64,000 nucleotides of DNA from Bordetella genomosp. 8. Its GTDB lineage: Bacteria; Pseudomonadota; Gammaproteobacteria; Burkholderiales; Burkholderiaceae_B. The notes under the pieces were generated by a model. It did not search any database, was not told the DNA's origin, and saw only the letters and a program-made list of their open reading frames with translations. The stretch is taken from positions 1,798,001-1,862,000 of the forward strand of contig NZ_CP021108.1 in NCBI RefSeq assembly GCF_002119685.1, written 5' to 3'. Shown here in pieces: positions 19,611 to 31,833 of this stretch (its first letter is position 1; each line of letters opens with the position of its first letter). Made by a program: the position numbers and the translations under genes.

Positions 19611-20546
19611 ATGAAAATCGCTTTCGTATTTCCCGGCCAGGGTTCGCAATCGGTCGGCATGCTGGACGCCTGGCAGGGCAACGCGGCAGTGGCCGACGTG
19701 CTGGCGCGCGCCTCGGCGGCGCTGTCCCAGGACCTGGGCGCGCTGATCGCGCAAGGTCCGGCCGAACAGCTGAACCTGACGACCAATACCCAGCCCGCCA
19801 TGCTGACGGCCGGCGTGGCCATGTACCAGGCCTGGCTGGCCGCTGGCGGCCGCGCGCCGGACATGGTGGCCGGCCACAGCCTGGGCGAATACGCGGCCCT
19901 GACCGCCGCCGGCGCCCTGGCGCTGGAAGACGCCGTGCGGCTGGTCCGCATCCGCGCCGATGCCATGCAGGCCGCCGTGCCGGTAGGCACGGGCGCCATG
20001 GCCGCCGTCCTGGGCCTGGCCGATGACGCCGTGCGCGCCGCCTGTGCCCAGGCAGCCCAGGGCGAAGTGGTCGAAGCCGTGAATTTCAATGCGCCCGCCC
20101 AGGTCGTGATCGCCGGGCACAAGGCCGCCGTGGAGCGCGCGTGCGAAGCCGCCAAGGCCGCGGGCGCCAAACGGGCGCTGCTGCTGCCCGTCTCCGCGCC
20201 TTTCCACAGCAGCCTGCTGGAACCGGCGGCCGCCGTGCTGTCCCGCGCGCTGGCGGAAGTCAACGTGGCGGCGCCGGCCATGCCCGTGCTGAACAACGTG
20301 GACGTCGCCACGCCTTCGGACCCCGCCGCCATCCGCGACGCGCTGGTGCGCCAGGCCTGGCACCCCGTGCGTTGGGTCGAGACCATACAGGCGATGAAGG
20401 CGCGCGGAATCACGCACATCATCGAATGCGGTCCGGGCAAGGTGCTGAGCGGGCTGGTCAAGCGCATCGATGGCGAATTGACCGGCCTGGCGATTACCGA
20501 TCCCGCCTCGCTGGAAGCGGCTTTGGCCGCCGTCGGTTCTAACTGA
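19611..20546 (+). CDS. fabD: Malonyl-CoA:ACP transacylase
   Basis: Loads malonate from CoA onto ACP. The 311-residue protein starts with FPGQGSQSVGM, has the nucleophile Ser90 in GHSLGEYAAL and His199 in APFHSSLL, and ends with the ECGPGKVLSGL segment. All features match the usual enzyme. fabG follows after 10 nt. Confidence 0.97.
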   Translation: MKIAFVFPGQGSQSVGMLDAWQGNAAVADVLARASAALSQDLGALIAQGPAEQLNLTTNTQPAMLTAGVAMYQAWLAAGGRAPDMVAGHSLGEYAALTAAGALALEDAVRLVRIRADAMQAAVPVGTGAMAAVLGLADDAVRAACAQAAQGEVVEAVNFNAPAQVVIAGHKAAVERACEAAKAAGAKRALLLPVSAPFHSSLLEPAAAVLSRALAEVNVAAPAMPVLNNVDVATPSDPAAIRDALVRQAWHPVRWVETIQAMKARGITHIIECGPGKVLSGLVKRIDGELTGLAITDPASLEAALAAVGSN

Positions 20547-20556
20547 GGAAGCCGCC

Positions 20557-21288
20557 ATGGAACTGCAAGGAAAGATCGCGCTGGTGACCGGCGCCACCCG
20601 GGGCATCGGCAAGGCCATCGCGCATGAACTCGCCACCCGCGGCGCGACCGTCATCGGCACCGCGACGTCGGCGACCGGCGCTGACACCATCAACGAGGCG
20701 CTGGCGCCCCTCAACGGCCGCGGCGTCGTCCTGAACGTCACCGACGACCAGGCCTGCGATGCGCTGGTGGATGAGCTCGCCAAGGAAGGCGGCCCGCACA
20801 TCCTGGTGAACAACGCCGGGATCACGCGCGACACGCTCGCCATGCGCATGAAGGACGAGGACTGGGACGCGGTCATCGATACCAACCTTAAGGCGGTATT
20901 CCGCCTGTCGCGCGCTGTCATGCGCGGCATGATGAAGGCCCGCTGGGGCCGCATCATCAACGTGACGTCGGTGGTCGGTTCCAGCGGCAATGCGGGGCAA
21001 GCCAACTATGCCGCCGCCAAGGCGGGCGTGGCGGGCATGTCGCGTGCGTTGGCGCGCGAACTGGGCAGCCGCAACATTACCGTCAATTGCGTGGCGCCCG
21101 GCTTCATCGATACCGATATGACGCGGGTGCTGGGCGAAACCCAGACGGCGGCCCTGCTGCAGCAGATTCCCCTGGGCCGGCTGGGCTCGCCGGGCGACAT
21201 CGCCCACGCGGTTGCCTTTCTGGCCGGTCCGCAGGCCGGTTACATTACCGGCACGACCCTGCACGTGAACGGCGGCATGTATATGTAA
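20557..21288 (+). CDS. fabG: 3-oxoacyl-ACP reductase
   Basis: NADPH-dependent SDR that reduces 3-oxoacyl-ACP in the elongation cycle. It has 243 residues with TGATRGIG near the N-terminus, NNAGITRD, and the active site Tyr151-xxx-Lys155 in ANYAAAKAG. Position between fabD and acpP, together with the ITRD segment, identifies FabG rather than a general SDR. A ribosome binding site GAGGAAG lies just before the ATG. Confidence 0.96.
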   Translation: MELQGKIALVTGATRGIGKAIAHELATRGATVIGTATSATGADTINEALAPLNGRGVVLNVTDDQACDALVDELAKEGGPHILVNNAGITRDTLAMRMKDEDWDAVIDTNLKAVFRLSRAVMRGMMKARWGRIINVTSVVGSSGNAGQANYAAAKAGVAGMSRALARELGSRNITVNCVAPGFIDTDMTRVLGETQTAALLQQIPLGRLGSPGDIAHAVAFLAGPQAGYITGTTLHVNGGMYM

Positions 21289-21356
21289 TTTCCGGATCCC
21301 AAGTGGCGCGCCGGATGGCCTGCCGAACGGGAATCCATTTTTGTCACAGCCCGGCG

Positions 21357-21384
21357 TTGGCATTGAGCTGCGCTTGGCTATAAT
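21357..21384 (+). promoter_or_regulatory. Strong sigma-70 promoter for acpP
   Basis: TTGGCA (21357-21362) and a perfect TATAAT (21379-21384) are 16 bp apart, ending 31 nt before the acpP ATG. This gives acpP its own strong promoter inside the fab cluster, fitting the very high abundance of ACP. Confidence 0.85.
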
Positions 21385-21414
21385 TCGCGGGATTTTTCCC
21401 AATTGGAGATCTGC

Positions 21415-21654
21415 ATGGAAAGCATCGAACAGCGCGTCAAGAAGATCGTCGCTGAACAGCTTGGCGTCAATGAAGCCGAGATCAAGAACGAATCTTCCTT
21501 TCTTGACGACCTCGGTGCCGATTCGCTCGACATGGTTGAGCTGGTCATGGCCCTCGAAGACGAATTCGAGACCGAGATCCCCGACGAAGAGGCCGAGAAA
21601 ATCACGACCGTGCAACAAGCGATCGACTACATCAATTCGCACGGCAAGCAGTAA
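21415..21654 (+). CDS. acpP: Acyl carrier protein
   Basis: A 79-residue acidic carrier protein that holds growing acyl chains on a 4'-phosphopantetheine attached to Ser37 in [10 protein letters not shown]. The start [10 protein letters not shown] is typical; an in-frame ATG 12 nt upstream is less likely because the GGAG ribosome binding site lies between the two. fabF follows after 176 nt that contain no recognisable gene. Confidence 0.97.
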
Positions 21655-21830
21655 GCGATCAGCCTGTCTTTCCTTGCGCGGCGCGCGTCGCCACGTCGGG
21701 AACCAGGGCGGTTTTTGGACTATGCCGCGCGGGTGCTGCGCGGGGCGGCGACAGCTTGCCTCGCGACGCTCTTTTCCGCGCAAGCGGCGTATTCCAGGCC
21801 GCCTTTCTTTTGTCTGTTTAGGAGTCATCC

Positions 21831-23060
21831 GTGAAACGACGCGTCGTCATCACCGGACTCGGCATCGTGTCCCCCGTGGGCAATGACGTGTCCAGCGCCT
21901 GGGACAATATCGTCAACGGACGTTCCGGCATCAGCCGTATTACCCGTTTCGATCCTTCGGCGCTGACCACCCATATCGCGGGCGAAGTCCGCGATTTCGA
22001 CGTCACGCAATACATGGCCGCCAAGGAAGCCCGGCAGATGGATACCTTTATCCATTACGGGCTGGCGGCCGGTGTCCAGGCCTGGCGCGACAGCGGCCTG
22101 GAAGTCACCGAGGCCAATGCCGAACGCATCGGCGTAATCATCGGTTCCGGCATCGGCGGTTTGCCGCGCATCGAAGAAACGCAGACCGATCTGCTGGCGC
22201 GCGGTCCGCGCCGCATCTCGCCGTTCTTCGTGCCGGGCGCGTTGATCAACCTGATTTCGGGCCAGTTGTCCATCATGTATGGATTCAAGGGCCCCAGCTA
22301 CGCCGTGGTATCCGCATGCACCACGGGCCTGCACAGCATCGGCGACTCCGCCCGCATGATCGAGTACGGCGATGCCGACGTCATGGTCGCGGGTGGCGCG
22401 GAATCCACCGTTTCGCCGCTGGGCATTGGCGGCTTCGCCGCGATGCGCGCGCTGTCGACGCGCAATGACGATCCGGCCACCGCATCGCGTCCGTGGGATC
22501 GCGACCGCGACGGTTTCGTGCTGGGTGAAGGCGCCGGCGTCGTGGTGCTGGAAGAATACGAGCATGCCAAGAAACGCGGCGCCCGTATCTATGGCGAATT
22601 CGTCGGCTATGGCATGAGCTCCGACGCGCACCACATCACGGCTCCCGACAAGGATGGCCCGCGCCGCGGGGTGCTCAATGCCTTGCGCAACGGCCACCTG
22701 AATCCGGAAGACGTGCAATACGTCAACGCGCACGGCACGTCCACGCCCCTGGGCGACAAGAACGAGTCGGATGCCTTGAAGCTGGCCTTCGGCGATCATG
22801 CGCGCAAGCTCGTGGTCAATTCCACCAAGTCGATGACGGGCCACCTGCTCGGCGCGGCTGGCGGCATCGAGGCGGTCTTCACCACGCTGGCCGTCTATCA
22901 TCAGGTCTCCCCGCCCACCATCAATATCTTCAACCAGGATCCGGAGTGCGATCTGGATTACTGCGCGAACGAAGCCAGGGAGATGACCATCAACGTTGCG
23001 CTGTCCAATTCGTTCGGGTTTGGCGGCACCAACGGATCGATGGCCGTGCGGCGCATGTAA
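21831..23060 (+). CDS. fabF: 3-oxoacyl-ACP synthase II
   Basis: Elongating condensing enzyme of fatty acid synthesis. The 409-residue protein has the Cys-His-His triad: Cys163 in SACTTGLHS, a His in NAHGTSTPLGD and a His in KSMTGHLLGAAGG. The start is GTG with AGGAG upstream. It is followed after 10 nt by the YgfX-like gene, so the fatty acid cluster runs directly into the sigma-E module. Confidence 0.97.
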   Translation: MKRRVVITGLGIVSPVGNDVSSAWDNIVNGRSGISRITRFDPSALTTHIAGEVRDFDVTQYMAAKEARQMDTFIHYGLAAGVQAWRDSGLEVTEANAERIGVIIGSGIGGLPRIEETQTDLLARGPRRISPFFVPGALINLISGQLSIMYGFKGPSYAVVSACTTGLHSIGDSARMIEYGDADVMVAGGAESTVSPLGIGGFAAMRALSTRNDDPATASRPWDRDRDGFVLGEGAGVVVLEEYEHAKKRGARIYGEFVGYGMSSDAHHITAPDKDGPRRGVLNALRNGHLNPEDVQYVNAHGTSTPLGDKNESDALKLAFGDHARKLVVNSTKSMTGHLLGAAGGIEAVFTTLAVYHQVSPPTINIFNQDPECDLDYCANEAREMTINVALSNSFGFGGTNGSMAVRRM

Positions 23061-23070
23061 GGGAGCCTGC

Positions 23071-23541
23071 GTGCACCCTGATTGGACGTTGCGCGTACCG
23101 ATCTTGCGGCCCCGCCTGGCCGCATGGCTGGACGGCGCCATGATGGCGGCGGCCCTGGCCTCGGCCCTGTTGGCGCTGTGCTGGCAGGGCATGCTTTCAA
23201 TGTCCTTGCTGGCGGCCGTCGGCGCGGGGCTCGCGTGGCAATGGCGTGCGGCCGGCCAGCGCGGCGCCGTCCATGCCAGTGGTTGCGTCCGTGCCCTGCG
23301 CATGGATCGAGACGGCGCCTTCCACCTGCGGCTGCGCGACGGCTGGTATCCGGCCGAATGGACGGCGGCGTGGCGCGGGCCACGCTGGCTGACCCTGCAG
23401 GCGCGGCTGGGGGCCGGCGGTTCCGTCATCTTTACCGTCTGGCAGGATGCGCTCCCCGCGCCGGCCTGGCGCCGTACCTGCCTGCTGACCGCCCGCCGGC
23501 TGTGCCGCACGCCCTTGCGCCGCGCGGTGGGGACGCCATGA
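23071..23541 (+). CDS. YgfX-like membrane protein
   Basis: A 156-residue protein with two adjacent hydrophobic segments (about residues 24-60) followed by a soluble part. The pattern of R-A-L-R-M-D-x-D-G-x-F-H-L-R-L-R-D-G, then a WLTLQARL strand and a SVIFTVWQDAL strand resembles the YgfX/CptA family. E. coli YgfX is described as an inhibitor of cell division proteins or assembly partner of SdhE, but the role here is unknown. The GTG start follows GGGAG; an upstream in-frame start would overlap fabF. Its stop overlaps the rpoE start. Confidence 0.65.
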   Translation: MHPDWTLRVPILRPRLAAWLDGAMMAAALASALLALCWQGMLSMSLLAAVGAGLAWQWRAAGQRGAVHASGCVRALRMDRDGAFHLRLRDGWYPAEWTAAWRGPRWLTLQARLGAGGSVIFTVWQDALPAPAWRRTCLLTARRLCRTPLRRAVGTP

Positions 23542-24137
23542 GCGAACGCGATATCGACGCCGAACTGGTCGCCCGCGTTCAGCGCGGCGACAAGAAGGCC
23601 TTCGATCTGCTGGTGCTGAAGTACCAGCGCAAGATCATGCGGCTGCTTTCCCGCATGATCCGCGACCAGGCGGAAATCGAGGACGTGGCCCAGGAAGCTT
23701 TCATCAAGGCCTACCGCGCGCTGCCGCAATTCCGCGGGGATAGCGCGTTCTATACCTGGCTCTACCGCATCGCCATCAATACGGCCCGCAACTGGCTGGC
23801 GTCCAATGGTCGACGCCCCAGCGCGCCCAATGCCGTGGAAAATGAGGACGGTGAAACTTTTAATGAAACGGACAACCTAAGCGATATCAGCACCCCGGAA
23901 TCCATGGTCGCCAGCCGCGAAATCGCGGAAACCGTCAACGCGGCCATACAGGGTTTGCCCGAGGAATTGCGCACGGCTATCGTCCTGCGGGAAATTGAAG
24001 GTATGAGTTACGAAGATATCGCCCAGAGCATGGGTTGCCCGATCGGTACAGTCCGATCCCGCATATTCCGCGCTCGGGAAGCGGTGGCCGCGCGTTTGCG
24101 GCCCCTGCTTGGAAACGACGGCGATCGTCGTTGGTAA
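23538..24137 (+). CDS. rpoE: RNA polymerase sigma factor RpoE
   Basis: ECF sigma factor that directs envelope stress transcription. It has 199 residues: region 2 (about 10-95) contains EIEDVAQEAFIKAYRAL and FYTWLYRIAINTARN, and region 4 (about 130-185) contains ELRTAIVLREIEGMSYEDIA. The ATG overlaps the stop of the YgfX-like gene (ATGA). The next genes encode its anti-sigma factor and RseB, so this is sigma-E rather than another ECF sigma. Confidence 0.96.
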   Translation: MSERDIDAELVARVQRGDKKAFDLLVLKYQRKIMRLLSRMIRDQAEIEDVAQEAFIKAYRALPQFRGDSAFYTWLYRIAINTARNWLASNGRRPSAPNAVENEDGETFNETDNLSDISTPESMVASREIAETVNAAIQGLPEELRTAIVLREIEGMSYEDIAQSMGCPIGTVRSRIFRAREAVAARLRPLLGNDGDRRW

Positions 24138-24149
24138 GGAGCTGGAGTC

Positions 24150-24668
24150 ATGCAAAGATCAACTGCTTCCGTCCGCGCCGAGGACACCAGCTGGGAAAAC
24201 TCGGTGTCCGCATGGATGGACGGCGAAGGAACCGAGGACTGGCTGGATGGCCTGGAAGTGGCCGAAGGCCGGGAAACCTGGGATACGTATCATCTGATAG
24301 GTGATGTATTGCGTAATCCGGAACTGTCCATTTCCCCGTCGGCGGCCTTCCAGGCGCGCCTGTCGGCCGCGCTGGCCAATGAACTGCCCATCGTCGCGCC
24401 GCGCCGGCGCCGTTCGTTGCGGCCCACGTGGCGCTTCGGCCTGTCGGGCTTCGCCGTGGCGGCCGCCGTGGCCTCCGTTGCCTGGGTCGCGCAGCCTTAC
24501 CTGGCCGGCACCAGCGATGCCCCGACGCCCGAAACCCGCGTGCTGGCCGACGCCAGCACCGTTTCCGTCGACGATCCCAGCCTGAGCGACTACCTGGAAG
24601 CGCATCGGCAACTGGCCGGCCCGTCGGCCATACGCCAGGTGTCCTTCGATGTCGGAGCGGGGCGCTGA
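24150..24668 (+). CDS. rseA: Anti-sigma-E factor RseA
   Basis: Inner-membrane inhibitor of RpoE. Residues about 15-70 form the cytoplasmic sigma-binding domain (SVSAWMDGEG and TWDTYHLIGDVLR are characteristic), a single transmembrane segment spans about 92-112, and the remaining 60 residues are periplasmic. The family controls sigma-E by stress-triggered proteolysis. It lies 12 nt after rpoE and overlaps rseB by one base. Confidence 0.92.
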   Translation: MQRSTASVRAEDTSWENSVSAWMDGEGTEDWLDGLEVAEGRETWDTYHLIGDVLRNPELSISPSAAFQARLSAALANELPIVAPRRRRSLRPTWRFGLSGFAVAAAVASVAWVAQPYLAGTSDAPTPETRVLADASTVSVDDPSLSDYLEAHRQLAGPSAIRQVSFDVGAGR

Positions 24669-25783
24669 TGACCGTTCCGGCGGTCGTCACCCCCTCAATC
24701 CGGCTCTTTCCCCGCCCGGCTACCCTGCCGGGCAAGGCTGGTCGCGGCCATGCCCAGGCGGTCGCCGTGGCGAGCTCCGGCTGGGCCGCGGCGCTGGCCG
24801 CCGCGCTGCTCACGCTGGGCGTGGGGCTGGCGCATGCCCAGCCGACCCAGCCCACCGCCGTCGCCGTCCCCGAAGCGGAAGCGCAGGCCCTGCTGGCGCG
24901 CATCCAGGACGCGGCCTCCAAGCTGGATTACTCCGGCATCTTCACCTATCAGCAGGGCGAAACCATCCAGTCTTCGCGCGTGGTCCATGTGGTGGACGGC
25001 AGCGGCGAACGCGAACGCATCGAAGTGCTGGACGGCCAGCCGCGCGAATACCTGCGGCGTAACGACGATATCCAGTGCCTGGTGCCGGAACATAAAACCG
25101 TCCTGGTCCAGCACAAGCGCGCCGAGCAGTTTCCCGGGCTGCTGCTGGGGTCGCCCGTGGCGCTCACGAAGTACTACCGCGTGCTCATGCAGCCGACGCC
25201 GCATCGGGTCGCCGGGCGCGAATGCCGCATCATCACCATCGAACCGCTGGACAAGGACCGCTACGGCTACCGCCTGTGCGCGGACACCGAAAACGACCTG
25301 CTGCTGAAGGCGCAGACCCTGTCCGGGACGTCCACCGTGCTGGAGCAGGTGGCCTTTACCGCGCTGCGGCTGGGGCCGGCGGTCGACCATGCCCAGCTGG
25401 AATCGCACTGGAATACCAAGGACTGGAAGGTCCTGCAGGGCAGCATGACGCCGCTGGACCTGGCCGCGCAAGGTTGGCGCATTCCCTATCCTCCCGGTTT
25501 CAACCCGGTTTCGCAGGTAGGGCGTACCATGGCCCATGGCGACGCCGTCAGCCAACTGGTATTGTCGGATGGCCTGGCAGCGATTTCCGTGTTCATCGAA
25601 CCCTATGACAAGAAACGCAACCGTCATCAGCCCCATGGCGCCTACCGGCGCGGGCCGATCAACGTCTACGGTATGCGGATTGCGGATTACTGGGTCACCG
25701 TGCTCGGGGAAGTCCCCGCAGCCACGCTGGAACAGCTCGCCAAGGCCACGGAATACGTGCCGCCATCGGCGCCGCCCAAGTAA
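24668..25783 (+). CDS. rseB: Sigma-E regulatory protein RseB (MucB)
   Basis: Periplasmic protein that shields RseA from cleavage and senses mislocalised lipoproteins or lipopolysaccharide. The 371-residue precursor has a long N-terminal region with a signal peptide ending near GLAHAQ. The LolA-like domain begins with SGIFTYQQGE and the C-terminal MucB domain ends near ATEYVPPS. The ATG shares a base with the rseA stop, which decides the start. Confidence 0.93.
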   Translation: MTVPAVVTPSIRLFPRPATLPGKAGRGHAQAVAVASSGWAAALAAALLTLGVGLAHAQPTQPTAVAVPEAEAQALLARIQDAASKLDYSGIFTYQQGETIQSSRVVHVVDGSGERERIEVLDGQPREYLRRNDDIQCLVPEHKTVLVQHKRAEQFPGLLLGSPVALTKYYRVLMQPTPHRVAGRECRIITIEPLDKDRYGYRLCADTENDLLLKAQTLSGTSTVLEQVAFTALRLGPAVDHAQLESHWNTKDWKVLQGSMTPLDLAAQGWRIPYPPGFNPVSQVGRTMAHGDAVSQLVLSDGLAAISVFIEPYDKKRNRHQPHGAYRRGPINVYGMRIADYWVTVLGEVPAATLEQLAKATEYVPPSAPPK

Positions 25784-25822
25784 ACAGCAGACAGCCCCGA
25801 AGGGGCATGCCCGGAGCATTGA

Positions 25823-27379
25823 ATGATCCTGTCCACCGTGTCGAAATTGCCCGTCCGGCGGTTTTTCTCCCTGGAAATGGAAGCCGGCTGCCGGTCCCTG
25901 CGTCGCGGCCTGGCCGCGCTGCTGACCGCCCTCGTAGCCGGGGTGGCCTTGCAGGCGCCTGCAAGCGCGGCGCAGACCGCCACCGGCAATCCGGCGATGA
26001 TGCTGCCGGACTTCACCTCCATCGTCGAAAAGGCCGATCCGGCCGTGGTCAACATCCGGACCACCGCCACCGTGCCCGTGCGCAGCGGGCCGCAGGATCC
26101 CTACGACCTGTTCCGCTTCTTCTTCGGCCCGGATTTCCAGCCTCCCGGCATGCCGGACATGCCTGGCCAGCGGCCGCGCGACCGCCAGCAGCAGCCCAAG
26201 CAGCCGCAACAGCAGCAGCCCCAGGAACGCACGGTGCCGCGCGGCGTGGGGTCGGGCTTCTTCATTTCCGCCGACGGCTACGTGCTTACCAATAATCACG
26301 TGGTCAGCGACGCCACGGATATCTTCGTCACCCTGACCGATGGCCGCGAGTTCAAGGCCAAGGTGGTCGGCACCGACGACCGGACCGACGTCGCCCTGCT
26401 GAAAATCGACGCCAAGGACATGCCTTTCCTGCCGATCGGCGACGATACCAAGATCAAGAAAGGCCAATGGGTGCTGGCGATCGGCTCGCCCTTCGGCCTG
26501 GATTCCACGGTGACCGCGGGCATCGTCAGCGCCATCAATCGCGATACCGGTGAATACCTGCCCTTTATCCAGACCGACGTGGCGGTTAACCCGGGTAACT
26601 CCGGCGGCCCGCTGCTCAACCTGCAGGGCGAGGTGATCGGCATCAACTCGCAGATCATTTCCCGCAGCGGCGGCTTCATGGGCATTTCCCTGGCCATTCC
26701 GATCGACGAAGTCATGCGCGTGGTGGACGAACTGCGCTCCACCGGCAAGGTGACGCGCGGCCGCATCGGTGTGCAGATCGGCGAAGTCACCAACGAGGTC
26801 GCCACCGCCCTGGGCCTGGCCCGGGCCGAGGGCGCCCTGGTCAGCAGCGTGGAAGGCGACAGCCCGGCCGATGCCGCCGGCGTGCAGCCGGGTGACGTGA
26901 TCCTGCGCTTCAACAACAAGCCGATCGCCCGCTGGTCCGATCTGCCCCGCATGGTCGGCGAAACCAAGCCCGGCACCACGGCGCCGTTGCAGGTCTGGCG
27001 CAAGGGCAAGAACCTGACGCTCAACGTCAAGGTCGCGGAAATCCCGCAGAGCAAGAGCCCGGCCGCGGCCAAGAAGCCCGAGCCGGAAAAGGAGCCCGCA
27101 TCCTCCACCGCCCTGGGGCTGACGGTGGTGCCCGTGCCCACGGCCACCCAGAGCAAGCTGAAGATCAAGGGCGGCGTGATGGTGCGCGGGGTGACCGGCC
27201 AGGCCGACCAGGCCGGCATCCAGGAAGGCGACATCGTGTTGTCGGTGGGCGACACCGATATCACCGCGCCCGACCAGTTCGTGCAGGTCGCGGGCAAGGT
27301 CGACAAGGCCAAGCCGGTGCCGGTGCTGATCCGCCGGGGCGACCAGACGCAGTGGGTGGTCATCCAGCCCGGCAAGTAG
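25823..27379 (+). CDS. degP: Periplasmic serine protease DegP/MucD
   Basis: HtrA-type protease and chaperone for misfolded periplasmic proteins. The 518-residue precursor has a signal peptide ending near ASAAQ, a trypsin-like domain with His159 (NNHVVSD), Asp189 (RTDVALLK) and Ser260 (GNSGGPL), and two PDZ domains (about 305-400 and 425-515). A Gln/Pro-rich linker lies before the catalytic domain (residues about 120-135). Following rseB directly, it matches the algU-mucABD type layout of Pseudomonas. Confidence 0.95.
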   Translation: MILSTVSKLPVRRFFSLEMEAGCRSLRRGLAALLTALVAGVALQAPASAAQTATGNPAMMLPDFTSIVEKADPAVVNIRTTATVPVRSGPQDPYDLFRFFFGPDFQPPGMPDMPGQRPRDRQQQPKQPQQQQPQERTVPRGVGSGFFISADGYVLTNNHVVSDATDIFVTLTDGREFKAKVVGTDDRTDVALLKIDAKDMPFLPIGDDTKIKKGQWVLAIGSPFGLDSTVTAGIVSAINRDTGEYLPFIQTDVAVNPGNSGGPLLNLQGEVIGINSQIISRSGGFMGISLAIPIDEVMRVVDELRSTGKVTRGRIGVQIGEVTNEVATALGLARAEGALVSSVEGDSPADAAGVQPGDVILRFNNKPIARWSDLPRMVGETKPGTTAPLQVWRKGKNLTLNVKVAEIPQSKSPAAAKKPEPEKEPASSTALGLTVVPVPTATQSKLKIKGGVMVRGVTGQADQAGIQEGDIVLSVGDTDITAPDQFVQVAGKVDKAKPVPVLIRRGDQTQWVVIQPGK

Positions 27380-27414
27380 CCGCAAGACCGGCTAAAATCG
27401 CTGGTTGCCACAAA

Positions 27415-27440
27415 GAGGGGGCGCATGGCGCCCCCTCCTT
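27415..27440 (+). terminator. Hairpin between degP and lepA
   Basis: A perfect 10-bp stem GAGGGGGCGC/GCGCCCCCTC closes a 3-nt loop and is followed by CTTATT. It lies 35 nt after the degP stop. It may terminate part of the rpoE-degP transcript or attenuate read-through into lepA. Confidence 0.6.
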
Positions 27441-27474
27441 ATTGGTGCACCATTCCCCCTATTTACGATCCGTT

Positions 27475-29268
<1,794 letters not shown>

Positions 29269-29295
29269 TACATAAAGAGCGAGAAGGCATCACAT

Positions 29296-30180
29296 ATGAG
29301 CTGGAACTTTGCGCTGATCCTGTTTGTCCTGCTGGTCGTCACCGGCATCATCTGGTTGTTGGACATCACCATCTTGCGCAAGGCGCGGCGCCGCAAGGGA
29401 GAAGAAGCCGCGGCGCGTTTCGACCCGGCCGTGATCGGCGACGCGCAGGAAACCGAAAGACTGCGGCGCGAAGCGGTGGAATCCGCCACGCGGGTGCCAT
29501 GGTGGGTGGAGTACGCGGTCAGCTTTTTCCCCGTGATCCTGTTCGTGTTCATGCTGCGCTCCTTCGTGGTCGAGCCGTTCCGCATCCCCTCCGGTTCGAT
29601 GCTGCCGACGCTGGAGTCCGGCGACCTGATCCTGGTGAACAAATTCAGCCGCGGCATCCGCCTGCCCATCATCGACAAGAAGGTGATGAATACCGGCGAT
29701 CTCCAGCGCGGCGACGTGATCGTGTTCCGCTACCCCGTGGACCCGGACGTCGACTACATCAAGCGGGTGGTGGGTCTGCCGGGTGACGAAATTGCCTACC
29801 TGGACAAGAAACTATATGTAAACGGCCAGGAAGTTAAACATACGCGCGACGGCAACTATTTCGAGCCGGACCGGGTCGCCTACATCAATCGCTACAAAGA
29901 GAAATTGGGCGACGTTACGCACGATATCCTGCTGGATGAGGATAAATTCCAGGAATATGGCCCAATCTGGCAGTTCCCGCACCTGGATAACTGCCAGTAC
30001 AGCCGCAATGGTGTGCGCTGCAAGGTGCCCGAAGGCGAATACTTCGCCATGGGCGACAACCGCGACAATAGCGCGGACAGCCGCTACTGGGGATTCGTTC
30101 CGGACGGTAATATCGTGGGCAAGGCCTTCTTCATCTGGATGAATTTTTCCGATCTGAGCCGGATCGGACGATTCCATTGA
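29296..30180 (+). CDS. lepB: Signal peptidase I
   Basis: Inner-membrane protease that removes signal peptides from exported proteins. The 294-residue protein has two transmembrane segments (about 4-24 and 75-92), the catalytic Ser101 in PSGSMLPTL, and the general base Lys156 in [12 protein letters not shown]. The box [11 protein letters not shown] near residue 255 is complete. A GAGAAGG ribosome binding site precedes the ATG. rnc starts one base after its stop. Confidence 0.96.
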   Translation: MSWNFALILFVLLVVTGIIWLLDITILRKARRRKGEEAAARFDPAVIGDAQETERLRREAVESATRVPWWVEYAVSFFPVILFVFMLRSFVVEPFRIPSGSMLPTLESGDLILVNKFSRGIRLPIIDKKVMNTGDLQRGDVIVFRYPVDPDVDYIKRVVGLPGDEIAYLDKKLYVNGQEVKHTRDGNYFEPDRVAYINRYKEKLGDVTHDILLDEDKFQEYGPIWQFPHLDNCQYSRNGVRCKVPEGEYFAMGDNRDNSADSRYWGFVPDGNIVGKAFFIWMNFSDLSRIGRFH

Positions 30181-30181
30181 C

Positions 30182-30940
30182 ATGTCGCTCGACGCGCTTC
30201 AAACCCGTCTGGACCACCGTTTCCGCGATGCGGCCCTGTTGGAGCAGGCGCTGACCCATCGCAGCCACGGTGCGCGCCACAATGAACGGCTGGAATTCCT
30301 GGGCGACGCCGTCCTGAATTTCGTCGTGGCGTCCATGCTGTTCGAGCGTTTCAGCAAGATCGACGAAGGCGACCTGTCACGCCTGCGCGCCAACCTGGTC
30401 AAGCAGGCCTCGCTGGCCGACATCGCACAAAAGCTGGACCTCTCCCAGGACCTGCGCCTGGGCGAAGGCGAACTGAAAAGCGGCGGCTTTCGCCGTCCTT
30501 CCATCCTGGCCGATACGCTGGAAGCCATTTTCGGCGCCGTGTTCCTGGACAGCGGCTTCGATGCCGCGCGCCGCGTGATCGCCAAGCAGTATCAGCCCGT
30601 CCTGGCGACGGTGGATCCCAAGACCTTGGGCAAGGATGCCAAGACGCTGTTGCAGGAATTCCTGCAGGGCCGCAAGATGGCCTTGCCCGTTTATACGGTC
30701 ATCGCCACGCACGGCGCCGCGCACAGCCAGCAGTTCGAAGTCGAATGCGCCATCCCGCCGCTGGACATCAAGGTGACCGCCCCCGGCGCCAGCCGCCGCG
30801 CCGCCGAGCAGTCCGCCGCCAAGCTGGCGCTGGACGCCGCGCTGGCCGCCAGTCCACCCAAGGCCGGCCGTCGCGCGCCGCGCGCGCGCAAGACCGCGCA
30901 GCTGTCGCTGCCGGTGGCCGTAGCCCAAGAAATCAAATGA
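30182..30940 (+). CDS. rnc: Ribonuclease III
   Basis: Double-strand-specific endoribonuclease that processes rRNA precursors. The 252-residue protein has the signature [11 protein letters not shown] with Glu38 and Asp42, the second acidic pair in [11 protein letters not shown], and a C-terminal dsRNA-binding domain (about 155-225). A basic Ala/Arg/Lys-rich tail extends beyond it. Its stop overlaps the era start (ATGA), the usual lepB-rnc-era coupling. Confidence 0.96.
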   Translation: MSLDALQTRLDHRFRDAALLEQALTHRSHGARHNERLEFLGDAVLNFVVASMLFERFSKIDEGDLSRLRANLVKQASLADIAQKLDLSQDLRLGEGELKSGGFRRPSILADTLEAIFGAVFLDSGFDAARRVIAKQYQPVLATVDPKTLGKDAKTLLQEFLQGRKMALPVYTVIATHGAAHSQQFEVECAIPPLDIKVTAPGASRRAAEQSAAKLALDAALAASPPKAGRRAPRARKTAQLSLPVAVAQEIK

Positions 30941-31833
30941 CCGAGCAGCAACAACCTACCCGATGCGGCTTCGTCGCCATCGTCGGACGACCCAACGTCG
31001 GCAAGTCCACGTTGAACAACGCGCTGATCGGCGGGAAGGTATCGATCGTCTCGCGCAAGGCGCAGACGACGCGCCATCGCATCCACGGGGTCCTGACCCG
31101 CGGCGCCGACCAGTTCGTGTTCGTCGATACGCCGGGCTTCCAGACCCGCCACGGCGGCACCATGAACCGGATGATGAATCGCGTCGTGACCCAGGCGCTG
31201 GCCGACGTCGATGTGGTCGTGCACGTGGTCGAGGCGGGCAAGTGGTCGGAAGGCGACGCCAAGCTGCTGCCGCTGCTGCCGGCCGGCGACCGCGCCATCC
31301 TGGCGGTGAACAAGGTCGATGCGATGAAGGACAGGAACAGCCTGTACCCCTATGTCGCCAAGGTGAGCGCGCTGCATGACTATGGCGCCGTCATACCGAT
31401 CAGCGCCGAACGCAACCGGCAACTGGACGACCTGCTTGACGAAATCGCCAAGCGCCTGCCGGAAGGCGAACACATGTTCGAAGCCGACACGCTGACCGAC
31501 CGGCCCATGCGCTTCATCGCCGCCGAACTGGTGCGCGAAAAGATCTTCCGCCTGGTGGGCGATGAACTGCCTTATGGCTGCACGGTCGTCATCGAACAGT
31601 GGGAAGAGAACGACAAGGGCGCGCGCGTCGCGGCCTGTATCGTCGTCGAGCGCGACAGCCACAAGCCCATCCTGCTGGGCGCCGGCGGCCAGCACATGAA
31701 GCGCATCGCCACCGAGGCACGCCTGGAAATCGCGAAGATGCTGGACAAGCCTGTGCACCTGGAAATCTATATCAAGGTGCGCAAGGGCTGGTCCGATCGC
31801 GAAGAGGCGCTGCGCGACCTGGGATATGAGTAA
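30937..31833 (+). CDS. era: GTPase Era
   Basis: GTPase for 16S rRNA maturation and 30S assembly. It has 298 residues: G1 [10 protein letters not shown] at about 17-26, G3 DTPGF, G4 NKVD, and a C-terminal KH domain with [10 protein letters not shown]. The ATG at 30937 overlaps the rnc stop. The last 8 nt overlap the start of recO. Confidence 0.96.
   Translation: MTEQQQPTRCGFVAIVGRPNVGKSTLNNALIGGKVSIVSRKAQTTRHRIHGVLTRGADQFVFVDTPGFQTRHGGTMNRMMNRVVTQALADVDVVVHVVEAGKWSEGDAKLLPLLPAGDRAILAVNKVDAMKDRNSLYPYVAKVSALHDYGAVIPISAERNRQLDDLLDEIAKRLPEGEHMFEADTLTDRPMRFIAAELVREKIFRLVGDELPYGCTVVIEQWEENDKGARVAACIVVERDSHKPILLGAGGQHMKRIATEARLEIAKMLDKPVHLEIYIKVRKGWSDREEALRDLGYE

Noticed and set aside
21655..21830. 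Rho-independent terminator between acpP and fabF
   Set aside because: GC-rich segments with short T-runs are present but I could not form a stable, properly placed stem.
21825..23729. A 634-codon open frame opposite fabF and the YgfX-like gene
   Set aside because: Spans several genes antisense and has no homologous pattern.
24695..27385. An 896-codon open frame opposite rseB and degP
   Set aside because: Antisense to two conserved genes; composition rich in His, Arg and Gly typical of shadow frames.
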